A program made the translations under genes and the position numbers. 64,000 nucleotides of DNA, taken from the NCBI RefSeq assembly GCF_003752365.1, contig NZ_RJUO01000001.1:682001-746000 (forward strand), given 5' to 3'. This DNA is from Frondihabitans sp. PhB188 (GTDB lineage Bacteria; Actinomycetota; Actinomycetes; Actinomycetales; Microbacteriaceae). Positions 50,126 to 58,868 of the stretch are shown piece after piece. The stretch's first letter is position 1; the number at the start of each line of letters is the position of its first letter. Below the pieces are notes generated by a model that worked only from the letters and a program-made list of their open reading frames with translations, was not told the origin of the DNA and did not search any database.

Positions 50126-51019
50126 TCATCCGGCAACGGGGTGGGGTGCCGGCGGCTCTCGACCGCTTCCGAGTGTCACGCCGACGCTCGCCGCTGTCAC
50201 GAGAGCGAGCGCGACGATCTCCCGGACATCGAGGGCCTGGCCGACGACGAGGAAGCCGGCGAGGGCGGCGACGCCCGGGCCCAGACTCGAGAGCACGCCG
50301 AAGACGCGGGTGCTGAGCCGCCGGAGGGCGACCATCTCGAGGGCGTACGGCAGCGCCGAGGTCAGGACCGCCACGACGACGAAGACGAGCACGAGGGACG
50401 GCTCGCCGACGATGGCGTCGGCGGCCTGCCCGGCTCCGAAGGGGGCAACGACGACAGCGGCGACCGTCGCCGCCACCGCCAGGCCGTCGATCCCCTCGAT
50501 GGCCCTGCCGGCCCGCGAGTTCGCGATGATGTACGTCGCCCAGAACGCCGCGGCGCCGAATGCGAGCAGGACTCCCGCGAGAGCGACCTGCCCGGTCGAT
50601 CCGACGCCGAGCAGCACGACGCCGGCGAAGGCCAGCGCCGCCCAGAGCGCGTCGCGGATTCGCCGCGTCTGCACCAGAGCGAGCACGAGCGGGCCGGTGA
50701 ACTCGAGCGTCACGGCCACGCCGAGCGGAATGCGGGCGAGCGCGAGGTAGATGAGCGAGTTCATGCCGGCGAGAGCGAGGCCGAGCACGACGGCCGCAAG
50801 CCACTGCTGCCGCTTCCACGAGCGCACCTTCGGCCGGACGACGGCCAGCAGGATGACCGCCGCGAACACCAGCCGCAGGGTCGCCGCACCCGTCGGGCCC
50901 ACGGCATCGAAGTGCGTGCGGGCCCAGGCACTGCCGAACTGGACCGAGAGGATCGCCGCCACGGCGAGGAGCGGGGCGGGGATGCGGAGCACCTGCCAAT
51001 TAACCCACACCCGCGACAC
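50126..51019 (-). CDS. EamA family transporter (RhtA-like)
   Basis: A 297-residue membrane protein with ten hydrophobic segments in two EamA halves; the second half ends in a glycine-rich motif (SSLGPGVAALAGFLVVGQAL). SAWARTHFDAVGPTGAATLRL near residue 30 and LEFTGPLVLAL near 125 are like RhtA, an exporter of threonine and homoserine in E. coli; the substrate here is open. The GTG at 51019 is used; another in-frame GTG lies 27 bp later. Followed by an intrinsic terminator and divergent from the TPM-domain gene. Confidence 0.85.
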   Translation of the reverse strand: MSRVWVNWQVLRIPAPLLAVAAILSVQFGSAWARTHFDAVGPTGAATLRLVFAAVILLAVVRPKVRSWKRQQWLAAVVLGLALAGMNSLIYLALARIPLGVAVTLEFTGPLVLALVQTRRIRDALWAALAFAGVVLLGVGSTGQVALAGVLLAFGAAAFWATYIIANSRAGRAIEGIDGLAVAATVAAVVVAPFGAGQAADAIVGEPSLVLVFVVVAVLTSALPYALEMVALRRLSTRVFGVLSSLGPGVAALAGFLVVGQALDVREIVALALVTAASVGVTLGSGREPPAPHPVAG

Positions 51020-51100
51020 CCCGCGTGGCTAGAATCCGGGGCAAGGGCGGGATCCGGCGGCGACGTCGGCCCGCCGAGCTGTTCGAATCTGGGGAGACAC

Positions 51101-53101
51101 GTGATCGGCAAGGCGCTTCGAGACGACCGGGCGCCTCGCGTCACGACCCGGCTGGCGGTCCTCGCCGCACTGGTCGGCGCGGCCCTCGCCGCGATCGTGC
51201 TGCCCGCGTCGGCGGCGCACGCCACCGCTCCGGTCGACTTCCAGGGCGCGTACGTCGTCGACTCCGCCAATGCGCTGAGCGCCTCTGACGAGGCGTCGCT
51301 GACCGCGGCGATCAAGAAGACGCAGACCGACACCGGCATCACGGTGCTCGTGGCGTTCGTGCCGACCTTCACGGATCCGAGCGACCGCGCGGCGTGGGGA
51401 GCCGAGACCGCGAGCGTCAACTCGCTCGGTCAGGAGGACATCCTCCTTTCGGTCGCGGTTCAGAGCAAGCTCTACGACGTCTCGAAGGACTCCGGCGCCT
51501 CCCTGTCGGACTCCCAGCTCGCCTCGATCGAGAAGGACGACCTCGTTCCCCAGCTCCAGGCCGGAGACTGGGCGGCCGCCGCCACGGCCTTCACCAGCGG
51601 AATCGACGACGCGAAGGGTCCGGCCGACCTCAGCTGGGTCCCGATCGTCCTCCTGGTCGTCGTCATCGTGGTCGCGTTGATCGTCGTGCTGGTCGTCGTC
51701 AGGCGGAGCCGCTCCCGGAGGGCCGCGGCCGCCTCGGCAGCGGAGTCGCAGCAGGGCCTCGACCGCAGGGCCGGCGAGCTGCTCGTCGGCATCGACGACC
51801 AGATCACCCAGGCCTCCCAGGAGGTCGGCTTCGCCTCCGCCCAGTTCGGAGACGCCGCCGCGGCTCCGTTCGCCGCGGCCGTCGAGGCGGCTAAGGCAAA
51901 GGCGAGGGAGGCCTTCGAGCTTCGCCAGAAGCTCGACGACTCCGTCCCCGAGACGCCGCAGCAGAAGCGGGAGTGGACCGAGCGCATCATCGCGCTCTGC
52001 GAGGGGGCGCACGCCGACATCGCCGCCCAGTCCGAGGCCTACGACAAGCTCCGGGCGTCCGAGGCAACGGTCGAGAAGGATGCGGCCGCGCTCCGCACCG
52101 ACACCGCCGCCCTCCGGCAGCGCGCCGCGGACGCCGACACCGCCGTCGCCTCCCTGACCAGCACGTACTCCGCGAAGGCGGTCAGCAGCATCGCCGGCAA
52201 TCCCGACCAGGCCGACCGTCTGCTCGACTTCGCCGACCAGGCCGCGGCGCAGGCGGACGGCCAGATCAGCGCGGACAAGCGGGGCGAGGCCGTCGGCTCT
52301 GTCGCTCAGGGCCGTCAGGCCCTGACTCAGGTCGAGCAGCTTCTCGGCGCCGTCGACACGGCCGGCGAGTCGCTGCGCACGGCACAGAGCACGATCAGCG
52401 CGGCGGTCGCCGACCTGCAGTCCGACCTCCAGACCGCCGGATCGGCTCCGCAGTCAGCCACCGCCGGGACCGACCTGCCGGGAGCCGTCTCGGTCGTCCG
52501 CGCCGCTCTCGCATTCGCCGAAGCGACGCCCGACGATCCGCTGACCGTGCTCGACCGCCTGACCACCGCCAACACGAAGATCGACGCCGCGATGACGAAG
52601 GTCCGCGACGCCCAGGTCTCGCAGAAGCGCGCGCAGCAGGCACTCGACCAGGCGCTCCTCGCGGCGCGCGGGCAGATCAGCCAGGCGCGCGACTTCATCG
52701 AGACGCGCCGCGGCGCGATCAGCGCAGGGCCCCGGACCCGCCTGTCGGAGGCCGAGCGCCACCTCGGCGCGGCCGTCAGCCTCGCGACGACCGATCCGCA
52801 GACGGCGGTCGCCGAGGCCCAGCAGGCCGCGGCCATGGCCGATGCCGCCCTGCGCGACGCCGACTCCGAGGTGGGCAGCTATCAGCAGCAGGGCATGTTC
52901 GGCGGAGGCGGTGGGCTCCTCGGCGGCGGCGCGGGCCGCGGAACAGGCGGAGCGAACCTGGGCGGCATCCTGACGGGCGTCATCATCGGCGGGCTCCTCA
53001 ACGGAGGCGGCGGGGGCGGCGGCTTCGGCGGAGGGGGCGGCTTCGGCGGGGGCGGCGGGGGCGGCGGCGGCGGCCGCAGTTCCAGCGGTGGACGCTTCTG
53101 A
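51101..53101 (+). CDS. TPM-domain membrane protein with long coiled coil and Gly-rich tail
   Basis: A 666-residue protein. A signal peptide (about 18-42, ending ASAAHA) leads to a TPM domain (residues 43-165; FQGAYVVDSANALSASDEASL), which in YgcG-like proteins faces the outside. One membrane helix follows near 182-205 (VPIVLLVVVIVVALIVVLVVV), then about 390 residues of Ala/Gln/Asp-rich coiled coil in the cytoplasm and a tail of some 60 residues that is nearly all Gly. The GTG start has GGGGAG upstream, and TAGAAT at 51030-51035 may be the -10. The pspA gene follows by 48 bp. A role in membrane stress with PspA is inferred. Confidence 0.85.
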   Translation: MIGKALRDDRAPRVTTRLAVLAALVGAALAAIVLPASAAHATAPVDFQGAYVVDSANALSASDEASLTAAIKKTQTDTGITVLVAFVPTFTDPSDRAAWGAETASVNSLGQEDILLSVAVQSKLYDVSKDSGASLSDSQLASIEKDDLVPQLQAGDWAAAATAFTSGIDDAKGPADLSWVPIVLLVVVIVVALIVVLVVVRRSRSRRAAAASAAESQQGLDRRAGELLVGIDDQITQASQEVGFASAQFGDAAAAPFAAAVEAAKAKAREAFELRQKLDDSVPETPQQKREWTERIIALCEGAHADIAAQSEAYDKLRASEATVEKDAAALRTDTAALRQRAADADTAVASLTSTYSAKAVSSIAGNPDQADRLLDFADQAAAQADGQISADKRGEAVGSVAQGRQALTQVEQLLGAVDTAGESLRTAQSTISAAVADLQSDLQTAGSAPQSATAGTDLPGAVSVVRAALAFAEATPDDPLTVLDRLTTANTKIDAAMTKVRDAQVSQKRAQQALDQALLAARGQISQARDFIETRRGAISAGPRTRLSEAERHLGAAVSLATTDPQTAVAEAQQAAAMADAALRDADSEVGSYQQQGMFGGGGGLLGGGAGRGTGGANLGGILTGVIIGGLLNGGGGGGGFGGGGGFGGGGGGGGGGRSSSGGRF

Positions 53102-53149
53102 CCCGAGATTCACCTACAGATAACCGGACACAGACGAAAGGGAACACCG

Positions 53150-53908
53150 ATGGCAAAGCAGTCGATCTTCGGGCGCATCGCGCAGCTCACGAAGGCCAAC
53201 ATCAACAACCTGATCGATCAGGCGGAAGACCCCCAGCTCATGCTCGACCAGCTGGTCCGCGACTACACGAACAACATCGCCGACGCCAAGAGCGCCGTCG
53301 CCGAGACGATCGGCAACCTCCGCCTGCTCGAGCAGGACCACAAGGAGGATGTCGACGCCGCGGCCGACTGGGGCACCAAGGCCCTGGCCGCCAGCAAGAA
53401 GGCCGACGAGCTCCGCACCGGCGGCCAGGCTGCGGAGGCCGACAAGTTCGACGCGCTCGCCAAGGTCGCGATCGGCCGCCAGATGTCGTCCGAGAAGGAG
53501 GCGAAGGACGCCGAGCCGACCATCGCCCAGCAGAATCAGGTCGTCGACAAGCTCAAGGCCGGCCTGACGAACATGGAGCAGAAGCTCACCGAGCTCAGCA
53601 GCAAGCGCAACGAGCTCGTCGCCCGCTCCAAGATGGCCGACGCCCAGTCGAAGGTGAACGACGCCATCGGCAGCATCAACGTGATGGACCCCACGAGCGA
53701 CCTGGGCCGCTTCGAGGACAAGATCCGACGCGAGGAGGCGAAGGTCATGGGCCAGCAGGAGCTCCAGTCGTCGAGCCTCGACGCGCAGTTCGAGAGCCTC
53801 GAGAACCTCGACGCGCAGACCGAGGTCGAGGCGCGGCTGGCTCAGCTAAAACTGGGCGGCGGCGCCGCACCCGTCGAGCACTGGGACTCGAAGCCGCTCG
53901 GCTCGTAG
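53150..53908 (+). CDS. PspA/IM30 family protein
   Basis: A 252-residue helical protein of the phage-shock protein A family (ESCRT-III related), which coats and stabilises the inner face of the membrane under stress. The N-terminal amphipathic helix (MAKQSIFGRIAQLTKANINNL) and EDPQLMLDQLVRDY are typical, followed by coiled coil. AAGGGAAC before the ATG is a good ribosome site. It comes 48 bp after the TPM-domain gene on the same strand and probably shares its transcript. No PspC or ClgR-like regulator is seen nearby. Confidence 0.9.
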   Translation: MAKQSIFGRIAQLTKANINNLIDQAEDPQLMLDQLVRDYTNNIADAKSAVAETIGNLRLLEQDHKEDVDAAADWGTKALAASKKADELRTGGQAAEADKFDALAKVAIGRQMSSEKEAKDAEPTIAQQNQVVDKLKAGLTNMEQKLTELSSKRNELVARSKMADAQSKVNDAIGSINVMDPTSDLGRFEDKIRREEAKVMGQQELQSSSLDAQFESLENLDAQTEVEARLAQLKLGGGAAPVEHWDSKPLGS

Positions 53909-53951
53909 AGCCTCTGCCACCGCGGCGCTCCGGCGTGCCAGACTGTCGATC

Positions 53952-54779
53952 GTGAGGTTCGTCGCAGTTCCGCAGTGGCAGGGGTCGCCCTCGCCGCGTG
54001 CCATGAGGCTGTCCGACGGCGCGGGTGCCATCTTCGGCGACCTTCCGTCGAAGGCCAGCGCGATGGTCGAGGTGCCCGTCGGTGCCGGGGACGCCCTCGG
54101 CACCACGATCCATCGCCTCTCGGCGGTGGCGTCCGTGGCACATGCTCTCACCGACGAGCTTCAGCGATCGCCCGAGACCGCTTTGGTGGTCGGCGGCGAC
54201 TGCGGTGTCGAGTTCGCGGCGGTACGCCACGCGCTCCGCGACGACACCTGCGTCGTGTGGTTCGACGCGCACCCCGACCTGCACTCCCCCGACTCGAGCG
54301 AGAGCGGGGCGTTCAGCGGCATGGTGGTCGGCGCGCTGCTCGGGCGCGCCGACGCCGAGCTCAGCTCGGGCGGCTTCGAGCCGGCGGCGGTTCCCCTCGC
54401 ACCAGGACGCGTCGTGCTCGCCGGCACCCGCAGCTACGACGATGCCGAGGACACCTGGGCCGACGAGCAGGGAATCCGCAGCGTCAGCGCCTTCGAGCTC
54501 GACCCGGCCGACGTCGTCGACGCCGTCGCCGCGAGCGGCGCCACGTCGGTCTACATCCATATCGATCTCGACGTGCTCGATCCCAGCTCCTTCGGCGGCT
54601 TGCTCGACCCGCAGCCGTTCGGGCTGGAGCCGGCGACTCTCGTCGCGACCATCGGAGCCCTGCGCGAGCGCTTCGAGCTCGTGGGGGCCGGCATCTGCTC
54701 GTTCGCGCCGGCCACGGCCGAGTCTGCGGCGGACGACCTCGGGACCATCCTGCGGGTCATCGGCGCCCTGGCCCGCTAG
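53952..54779 (+). CDS. Arginase/agmatinase/formiminoglutamase family protein
   Basis: A 275-residue member of the ureohydrolase fold, which binds two Mn2+ ions. Metal-binding motifs are GGDCGVE near residue 80 (the GGDHS site has Cys for His, as in some family members), VWFDAHPDLHSP near 100 and HIDLDVLDPSSFGG near 198. The substrate could be arginine, agmatine, a guanidino acid or formiminoglutamate; with no pathway neighbours this stays open. GTG start at 53952; CAGACT seven bases upstream may be a weak leaderless -10. Confidence 0.82.
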   Translation: MRFVAVPQWQGSPSPRAMRLSDGAGAIFGDLPSKASAMVEVPVGAGDALGTTIHRLSAVASVAHALTDELQRSPETALVVGGDCGVEFAAVRHALRDDTCVVWFDAHPDLHSPDSSESGAFSGMVVGALLGRADAELSSGGFEPAAVPLAPGRVVLAGTRSYDDAEDTWADEQGIRSVSAFELDPADVVDAVAASGATSVYIHIDLDVLDPSSFGGLLDPQPFGLEPATLVATIGALRERFELVGAGICSFAPATAESAADDLGTILRVIGALAR

Positions 54780-54878
54780 GCGCATCTCGTCCTGGCTCGC
54801 GTGGCGATCTCGCCCGTCTTCGCCCCGCGGATCCCTGCTCGGGCTGGTTCGGCCCGAGTCCTGCGCGCCGAGCGGCCG

Positions 54879-54884
54879 TAGCAT
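54879..54884 (+). promoter_or_regulatory. -10 element of a probable leaderless promoter
   Basis: TAGCAT fits TANNNT and ends six bases before the ATG at 54891; no ribosome site is seen. Confidence 0.45.
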
Positions 54885-54890
54885 CGACCC

Positions 54891-55745
54891 ATGAGCCCCG
54901 CCCCGCCTCCCGGCGCCCACGCGCCCCGCACCAAGTCCCAGCTCGCCGCGCTCGACGACGACCGTCCCCGCGTGACCGTCGAGGTCGACGGCCACGTCCT
55001 GCTGATCGGACTCGACCGCGAGGAGAAACGCAACGCGGCCGACCTCCGGATGCTGCACGAGCTCGCGCTCGCCTACGGTCGCCTCGAGTCCGACCCCGAC
55101 CTGTGGTGCGGACTTGTGTCTGCGCGGGGCGAGCACTTCACCGCCGGCCTCGACCTCGGCAATGTCGCGGCAGCGATCACCCCCGAGGGCCTCGACGCGG
55201 TGCCCGAGGGCGGCATCAACCCGTGGCAGGTCGACGGGGTGCAGCTCACGAAGCCCGTCGTCCTCGCGGTGCAGGGCACCTGCCTCACCCTCGGTGTCGA
55301 GCTCGCGCTGGTCAGCGACATCGTGGTCGCCGGCAAGAACGCGAGGTTCGGCCAGATGGAGGTGCGGCGCGGGATCCTGCCCTTCGGCGGAGCCACCACG
55401 CGCTTCCCGGCCCGAGTCGGCTGGGGCAACGCCATGCGGTGGATGCTCACCGGAGACCTCTTCGACGCGCGCGAGGCACTGCGGATCGGCCTCGTGCAGG
55501 AGGTCGTGCTGAACGATCAGATCTACAACCGCGCCTACGACATCGCCCATCGGATCGCCAGGATGGCCGCGCCGCTGGCCGTCCAGGCCGTGCTCGCGAA
55601 CGCGCATCTCGCCGAGTCGTCGGGCGAGGCGGCGGCGCACGCGATCCTGCAGTCGGAGCTCGTTCGCCTGCTCGCCACGGAGGACGCCGCCATCGGCATG
55701 AAGTCGTTCCAGGCTCGCGGCGACGCGACCTTCATCGGGCGCTGA
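54891..55745 (+). CDS. Enoyl-CoA hydratase/isomerase family protein
   Basis: A 284-residue crotonase-fold protein. Seen are the oxyanion-hole segments GEHFTAGLDLG near residue 85 and GTCLTLGVELALVSDIVVAG near 130, FGQMEVRRGILPFGGATTRFP near 160 and the helical C-terminal part. Residues 1-25 are an extra Pro/Ala-rich lead. Of the usual hydratase pair, the second acid position (around MEVRRGILP) is not plainly conserved, so the reaction (hydratase, isomerase or other) is uncertain. It stands alone, with a terminator hairpin right after it. Confidence 0.82.
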   Translation: MSPAPPPGAHAPRTKSQLAALDDDRPRVTVEVDGHVLLIGLDREEKRNAADLRMLHELALAYGRLESDPDLWCGLVSARGEHFTAGLDLGNVAAAITPEGLDAVPEGGINPWQVDGVQLTKPVVLAVQGTCLTLGVELALVSDIVVAGKNARFGQMEVRRGILPFGGATTRFPARVGWGNAMRWMLTGDLFDAREALRIGLVQEVVLNDQIYNRAYDIAHRIARMAAPLAVQAVLANAHLAESSGEAAAHAILQSELVRLLATEDAAIGMKSFQARGDATFIGR

Positions 55746-55750
55746 CACGG

Positions 55751-55781
55751 CGAAGCCCGCCCCAGGACGGGACGGGCTTCG
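55751..55781. terminator. Bidirectional terminator hairpin
   Basis: CGAAGCCCG and CGGGCTTCG form the outer stem and CCC/GGG the inner part around AGGAC, with one mismatch each side. It lies between the convergent enoyl-CoA hydratase and CsbD genes, just after the first stop. No T-run follows. Confidence 0.65.
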
Positions 55782-55802
55782 CGGTAGTGCAGTGCGGACG
55801 AA

Positions 55803-55976
55803 TCAGGACTTGAATGCGTCCTTGACGTCTTCGCCGGCCTGCTTGACGGATGACTTGGCCTGGTCGGAGTGTCCCTCGGCCTCGAGGTCGGGGTTGTCCG
55901 TGGCCTTGCCGACGGCCTCTTTGGCCTTGCCGGCGACGTCCTGGGCTGCGTTCTGGATCTTGTCTCCGAGTGCCAT
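55803..55976 (-). CDS. CsbD family stress protein
   Basis: A 57-residue hydrophilic, Ala/Lys/Asp-rich helical protein of the CsbD family: ALGDKIQNAAQDVAGKAKEA, then GKATDNPDLEAEGHSDQAK. Such proteins are general-stress proteins in many bacteria, with unknown biochemical role. The ATG at 55976 has GGAGG five bases upstream, so the earlier in-frame start at 55988 is rejected. It converges with the enoyl-CoA hydratase gene and is divergent from the Lpd-like gene. Confidence 0.9.
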   Translation of the reverse strand: MALGDKIQNAAQDVAGKAKEAVGKATDNPDLEAEGHSDQAKSSVKQAGEDVKDAFKS

Positions 55977-56091
55977 GCGATCCTCCAATTGCGCTGCGGG
56001 TGATGACGGTCGTCATCGATGCCGTGGACGTTACCCCGGAGTGTCCCCCTCGCTCTCAGGATTTGGCAGGGCGCCGCAATCACGCGGGCGA

Positions 56092-56097
56092 TACGGT
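56092..56097 (+). promoter_or_regulatory. -10 element of a probable leaderless promoter
   Basis: TACGGT fits TANNNT and ends six bases before the ATG at 56104. The same hexamer precedes ogt. Confidence 0.45.
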
Positions 56098-56103
56098 CAC
56101 TAC

Positions 56104-57510
56104 ATGACGACTACCTATGACCTGATCGTGATCGGCGCCGGCGCCGTCGGAGAGAACGTGGCCGACTACGCCACCCGCAGCGGCCTCAAGGTCGCCCTCG
56201 TCGAGGCGGAGCTGGTCGGCGGCGAGTGCTCCTACTGGGCCTGCATGCCCTCGAAGGCGCTCCTGATGAGCAGCACCGCGCTCGACGCGGCCAAGGCCGT
56301 GGGCGGCGCACGCGAGGCCGTCACCGGCGAGCTCGACGTGCAGGCGGTCCTGAACCGCCGCGACTCGTTCACCAGCAACTGGGACGACTCGTCGCAGGCC
56401 GACTGGGTCTCGAGCGCCGGCATCGACCTCATCCGCGGCCACGCGGTCATCACCGGGGTCAAGGAGGTCACCATCGACGGCACCGTCTACACGGCGACCC
56501 ACGCTGTCGCGGCCGTCACCGGCTCCGCTGCGCTCCTCCCCGACATCCCCGGGCTGCTCGACGCGAAGCCGTGGACCAGCCGCGAGGCCACGAGCGTCAA
56601 GGTCGTCCCCTCGAGCATCCTCATCGTCGGCGGCGGCGTCGTCGCGGCCGAGATGGCGACGGCCTACCAGCAGCTCGGCGCCAAGGTCACGCTCGTCGCC
56701 CGCAGCGGCCTGCTCGGCGGGCAGGAGCCCTTCGCCGGCGAGCTCGTCGGCGAGTCGCTCGGCGAGCTCGGCGTCGACCTCCGCCTCGGCCAGTCGCCGA
56801 CCTCCGTGCTCCGCACCGAGCACGGGCTCGTCGAGACGACGCTCGACGACGGCTCCGTGGTCGTCACCGACGAGATCCTCGTCGCGACCGGCCGAGTGCC
56901 CCGCACGGGCGACCTCGGCGTGGAGAACGTCGGCCTCACTCCGGGAGAGTGGCTCGAGGTCGACGACACCCTGCTCGTGCACGGCACCGACTGGCTTTAC
57001 GCCGTCGGCGACGTCAACCACCGCGCCCTCCTGACCCATCAGGGCAAGTACCAGGCGCGCGCCGCCGGCGAGGTCATCGCCGCGAGGGCCCTCGGCAAGC
57101 CCGTCCAGGCCGAGCCGTGGGGCGCCCATGTGGCGACCGCCGACCACGCCGCCGTGCCCCAGGTCACCTTCACCAGCCCCGAGGTCGCGAGCATCGGGCT
57201 CACCGCCGACGCCGCCGCTAAGCAGGGCATCGACCTCAAGGTCGTCGACTACGACCTCGCCGCGTTGGCCGGGTCGTCGCTGAAGTCCGACACGTACAAG
57301 GGCCAGGCGCGCATCGTCGTCGACGAGTCGCGCAAGGTCCTCGTCGGAGCGACGTTCGTCGGCCCCGAGGTGTCCGATCTGCTGCACGCCGCCACCGTCG
57401 CCGTCGTCGCCGAAGTCCCGATCGACCGCCTCTGGCACGCTGTTCCCTCGTACCCGACCGTCAGCGAGATCTGGCTCCGCCTGCTCGACGCCTACGGCCG
57501 TCCGGAGTGA
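56104..57510 (+). CDS. Lpd-like pyridine nucleotide-disulfide oxidoreductase
   Basis: A 468-residue flavoprotein of the lipoamide dehydrogenase/mercuric reductase group. FAD motif VIGAGAVGENVA at residue 9; redox Cys42 and Cys47 in GGECSYWACMPSK; NAD motif VGGGVVAAEMA near 180; second FAD site VGDVNHRALLTHQGKYQAR near 300. In classical members the C-terminal motif HPTxxE provides the proton-relay His; here it is SYPTVSE with Tyr450, and a Trp stands between the Cys pair. It is thus not expected to be a normal lipoamide dehydrogenase; quinone or other reductase activity, as in mycobacterial LpdA (Rv3303c), is possible. It heads a three-gene operon. Confidence 0.88.
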   Translation: MTTTYDLIVIGAGAVGENVADYATRSGLKVALVEAELVGGECSYWACMPSKALLMSSTALDAAKAVGGAREAVTGELDVQAVLNRRDSFTSNWDDSSQADWVSSAGIDLIRGHAVITGVKEVTIDGTVYTATHAVAAVTGSAALLPDIPGLLDAKPWTSREATSVKVVPSSILIVGGGVVAAEMATAYQQLGAKVTLVARSGLLGGQEPFAGELVGESLGELGVDLRLGQSPTSVLRTEHGLVETTLDDGSVVVTDEILVATGRVPRTGDLGVENVGLTPGEWLEVDDTLLVHGTDWLYAVGDVNHRALLTHQGKYQARAAGEVIAARALGKPVQAEPWGAHVATADHAAVPQVTFTSPEVASIGLTADAAAKQGIDLKVVDYDLAALAGSSLKSDTYKGQARIVVDESRKVLVGATFVGPEVSDLLHAATVAVVAEVPIDRLWHAVPSYPTVSEIWLRLLDAYGRPE

Positions 57511-57863
57511 AGAACCCCCTCCTCGACTCCCCGGTCTCCCGGGCGGGCTGCGCCATCGCCACGGTCATCGGCCTGGCGATCGGCGTGCCCCTGAGCACCG
57601 GCCGTGTGCGCTTCGTCGGCGACCTCATCGTCTGCAGCGGCCTGCCGAGGGGGGTGTTCCGGCGCGGCGGCACCTGCGTCGGCCGCGTCTACCTGACTCG
57701 AAGCAACTTCGGGCCGGAAGTCCTCGAGCACGAGGCCGTGCACGTGCGCCAGTGGCAGCGCTACGGCCTGCTCATGCCTCTGCTCTACGGCATCGCCGGC
57801 CAGGACCCTCTGAACAATCGCTTTGAGATCGAGGCAGGCCTCGAGAAGGGCGGCTACCGATGA
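57507..57863 (+). CDS. Small HEAVH-motif protein, unknown function
   Basis: A 118-residue protein. A hydrophobic segment lies near residues 13-31, then a beta-rich middle with Cys43 and Cys57, and a helix holding HEAVH at 75-79, followed by RFEIEAG with Glu107 and Glu109. HExxH plus a later Glu is the zinc-protease pattern, but the protein is far shorter than known peptidases, so it may only bind metal or share an ancestor. GTG at 57507 overlaps the Lpd-like stop (GTGA), and its end overlaps the SDR start (ATGA), so all three are translated together. I am not sure of the family. Confidence 0.75.
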   Translation: MKNPLLDSPVSRAGCAIATVIGLAIGVPLSTGRVRFVGDLIVCSGLPRGVFRRGGTCVGRVYLTRSNFGPEVLEHEAVHVRQWQRYGLLMPLLYGIAGQDPLNNRFEIEAGLEKGGYR

Positions 57864-58687
57864 CCGCACCCCGCACCATCGTCGTGACCGGAGCCTCGAG
57901 CGGCATCGGCCGCAAGGCTGCGATCGCCCTCGCCGAAGGCGGTGCCGAGCTCGTCGTGGTCGGCCGCGACCGGCAGCGCACCGAGCAGGTGGCCCGCGAC
58001 GTGGGCGGCGAGGCGCACGTGTGCGACTTCGACCGGCTCGACGATGTGAGGTCGCTGGCGCAGGAACTCCTGGCGGCCCACCCCCGCATCGACGTGCTCG
58101 CCAACAACGCGGGCGGCCTCGTGAGCCAGCGCTCGACGACGGCGGACGGCTTCGAGCGGACACTCCAGTCGAACCACCTCGCGCCGTTCCTGCTCACCCG
58201 TCTGCTTCTCGACCGGATCGTCGAATCGGGCGGGCGCGTCGTGTCGACCTCGAGCACGGCGAACTTCTTCGGCCAGGTGCGGCTCGACGACCTGAACTGG
58301 GCCAAGCGCCCCTGGCTCGGCGGCTGGGGTGCGTACGGCACCAGCAAGCTGCTCACGAACATGTTCATCTCGCAGCTGGCGCGCCGCTCCCCCGTCAAGG
58401 CGTTCGCGTTTCACCCCGGGTTCGTGTCGACGGGGTTCGGTCGCGATTCGCGGTCGATGCGCATGGTCAACCTCCTGACGAACGGCAACTACGGCATCTC
58501 GGCCGACGCCGGAGCCGTGCCGCTGATCCAGCTGGCCGGACCCACCACGATCGGCGTCGCGAGCGGCACCTACTTCGATCAGCTCAAGCCCGGGGGCCTT
58601 CAGTCGCCGCAGGCGCGCAACGTCGAGCTCGCCGAGGTCGTCTGGAACAAGTCGTCCGAGCTGGTGGGGCTGCCGGCGGCCGTCTGA
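57860..58687 (+). CDS. Short-chain dehydrogenase/reductase
   Basis: A 275-residue SDR of the classical fold with NAD(P) binding at TGASSGIGRKAA (residues 10-21), NNAGG near 90, catalytic Ser in STSSTANF near 130 and the YGTSK Tyr/Lys pair near 160. An inserted segment between Ser and Tyr (GQVRLDDLNWAKRPWLGGWG) is like retinol-dehydrogenase or WW-domain oxidoreductase type SDRs. GRD at residue 35 suggests NADP preference. It is the last gene of the Lpd-like operon and carries one 12-mer copy. The substrate is not known. Confidence 0.9.
   Translation: MTAPRTIVVTGASSGIGRKAAIALAEGGAELVVVGRDRQRTEQVARDVGGEAHVCDFDRLDDVRSLAQELLAAHPRIDVLANNAGGLVSQRSTTADGFERTLQSNHLAPFLLTRLLLDRIVESGGRVVSTSSTANFFGQVRLDDLNWAKRPWLGGWGAYGTSKLLTNMFISQLARRSPVKAFAFHPGFVSTGFGRDSRSMRMVNLLTNGNYGISADAGAVPLIQLAGPTTIGVASGTYFDQLKPGGLQSPQARNVELAEVVWNKSSELVGLPAAV
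58057..58068 (+). repeat. 12-mer GGCGCAGGAACT, copy 8
   Basis: Exact copy in the SDR gene, read GCG-CAG-GAA-CTC (AQEL), followed by CCTGG so that CAGGA-AC-TCCTG is an inverted repeat. Confidence 0.6.
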
Positions 58688-58868
58688 CCTGAGCTTGGCG
58701 CCGCTGGAACGGCTCACCCCCTCCGCTCCGGTACGGCGCCCTGCCGAATCGGCACGCGCCCGCCTGCGCGACGGCGGGGACAAGCCGCTTCGGCGGGGCG
58801 AGCGGCGACGCGGCCGAGCGCGACACCCTCCGAAGAGCCTCCACATCGAGAGACCCGGGTCGAGGCGG

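Noticed and set aside
52900-53098. GC-rich repeats as a mobile or regulatory element
   Set aside because: They lie in frame and encode the Gly-rich tail of the TPM-domain protein.
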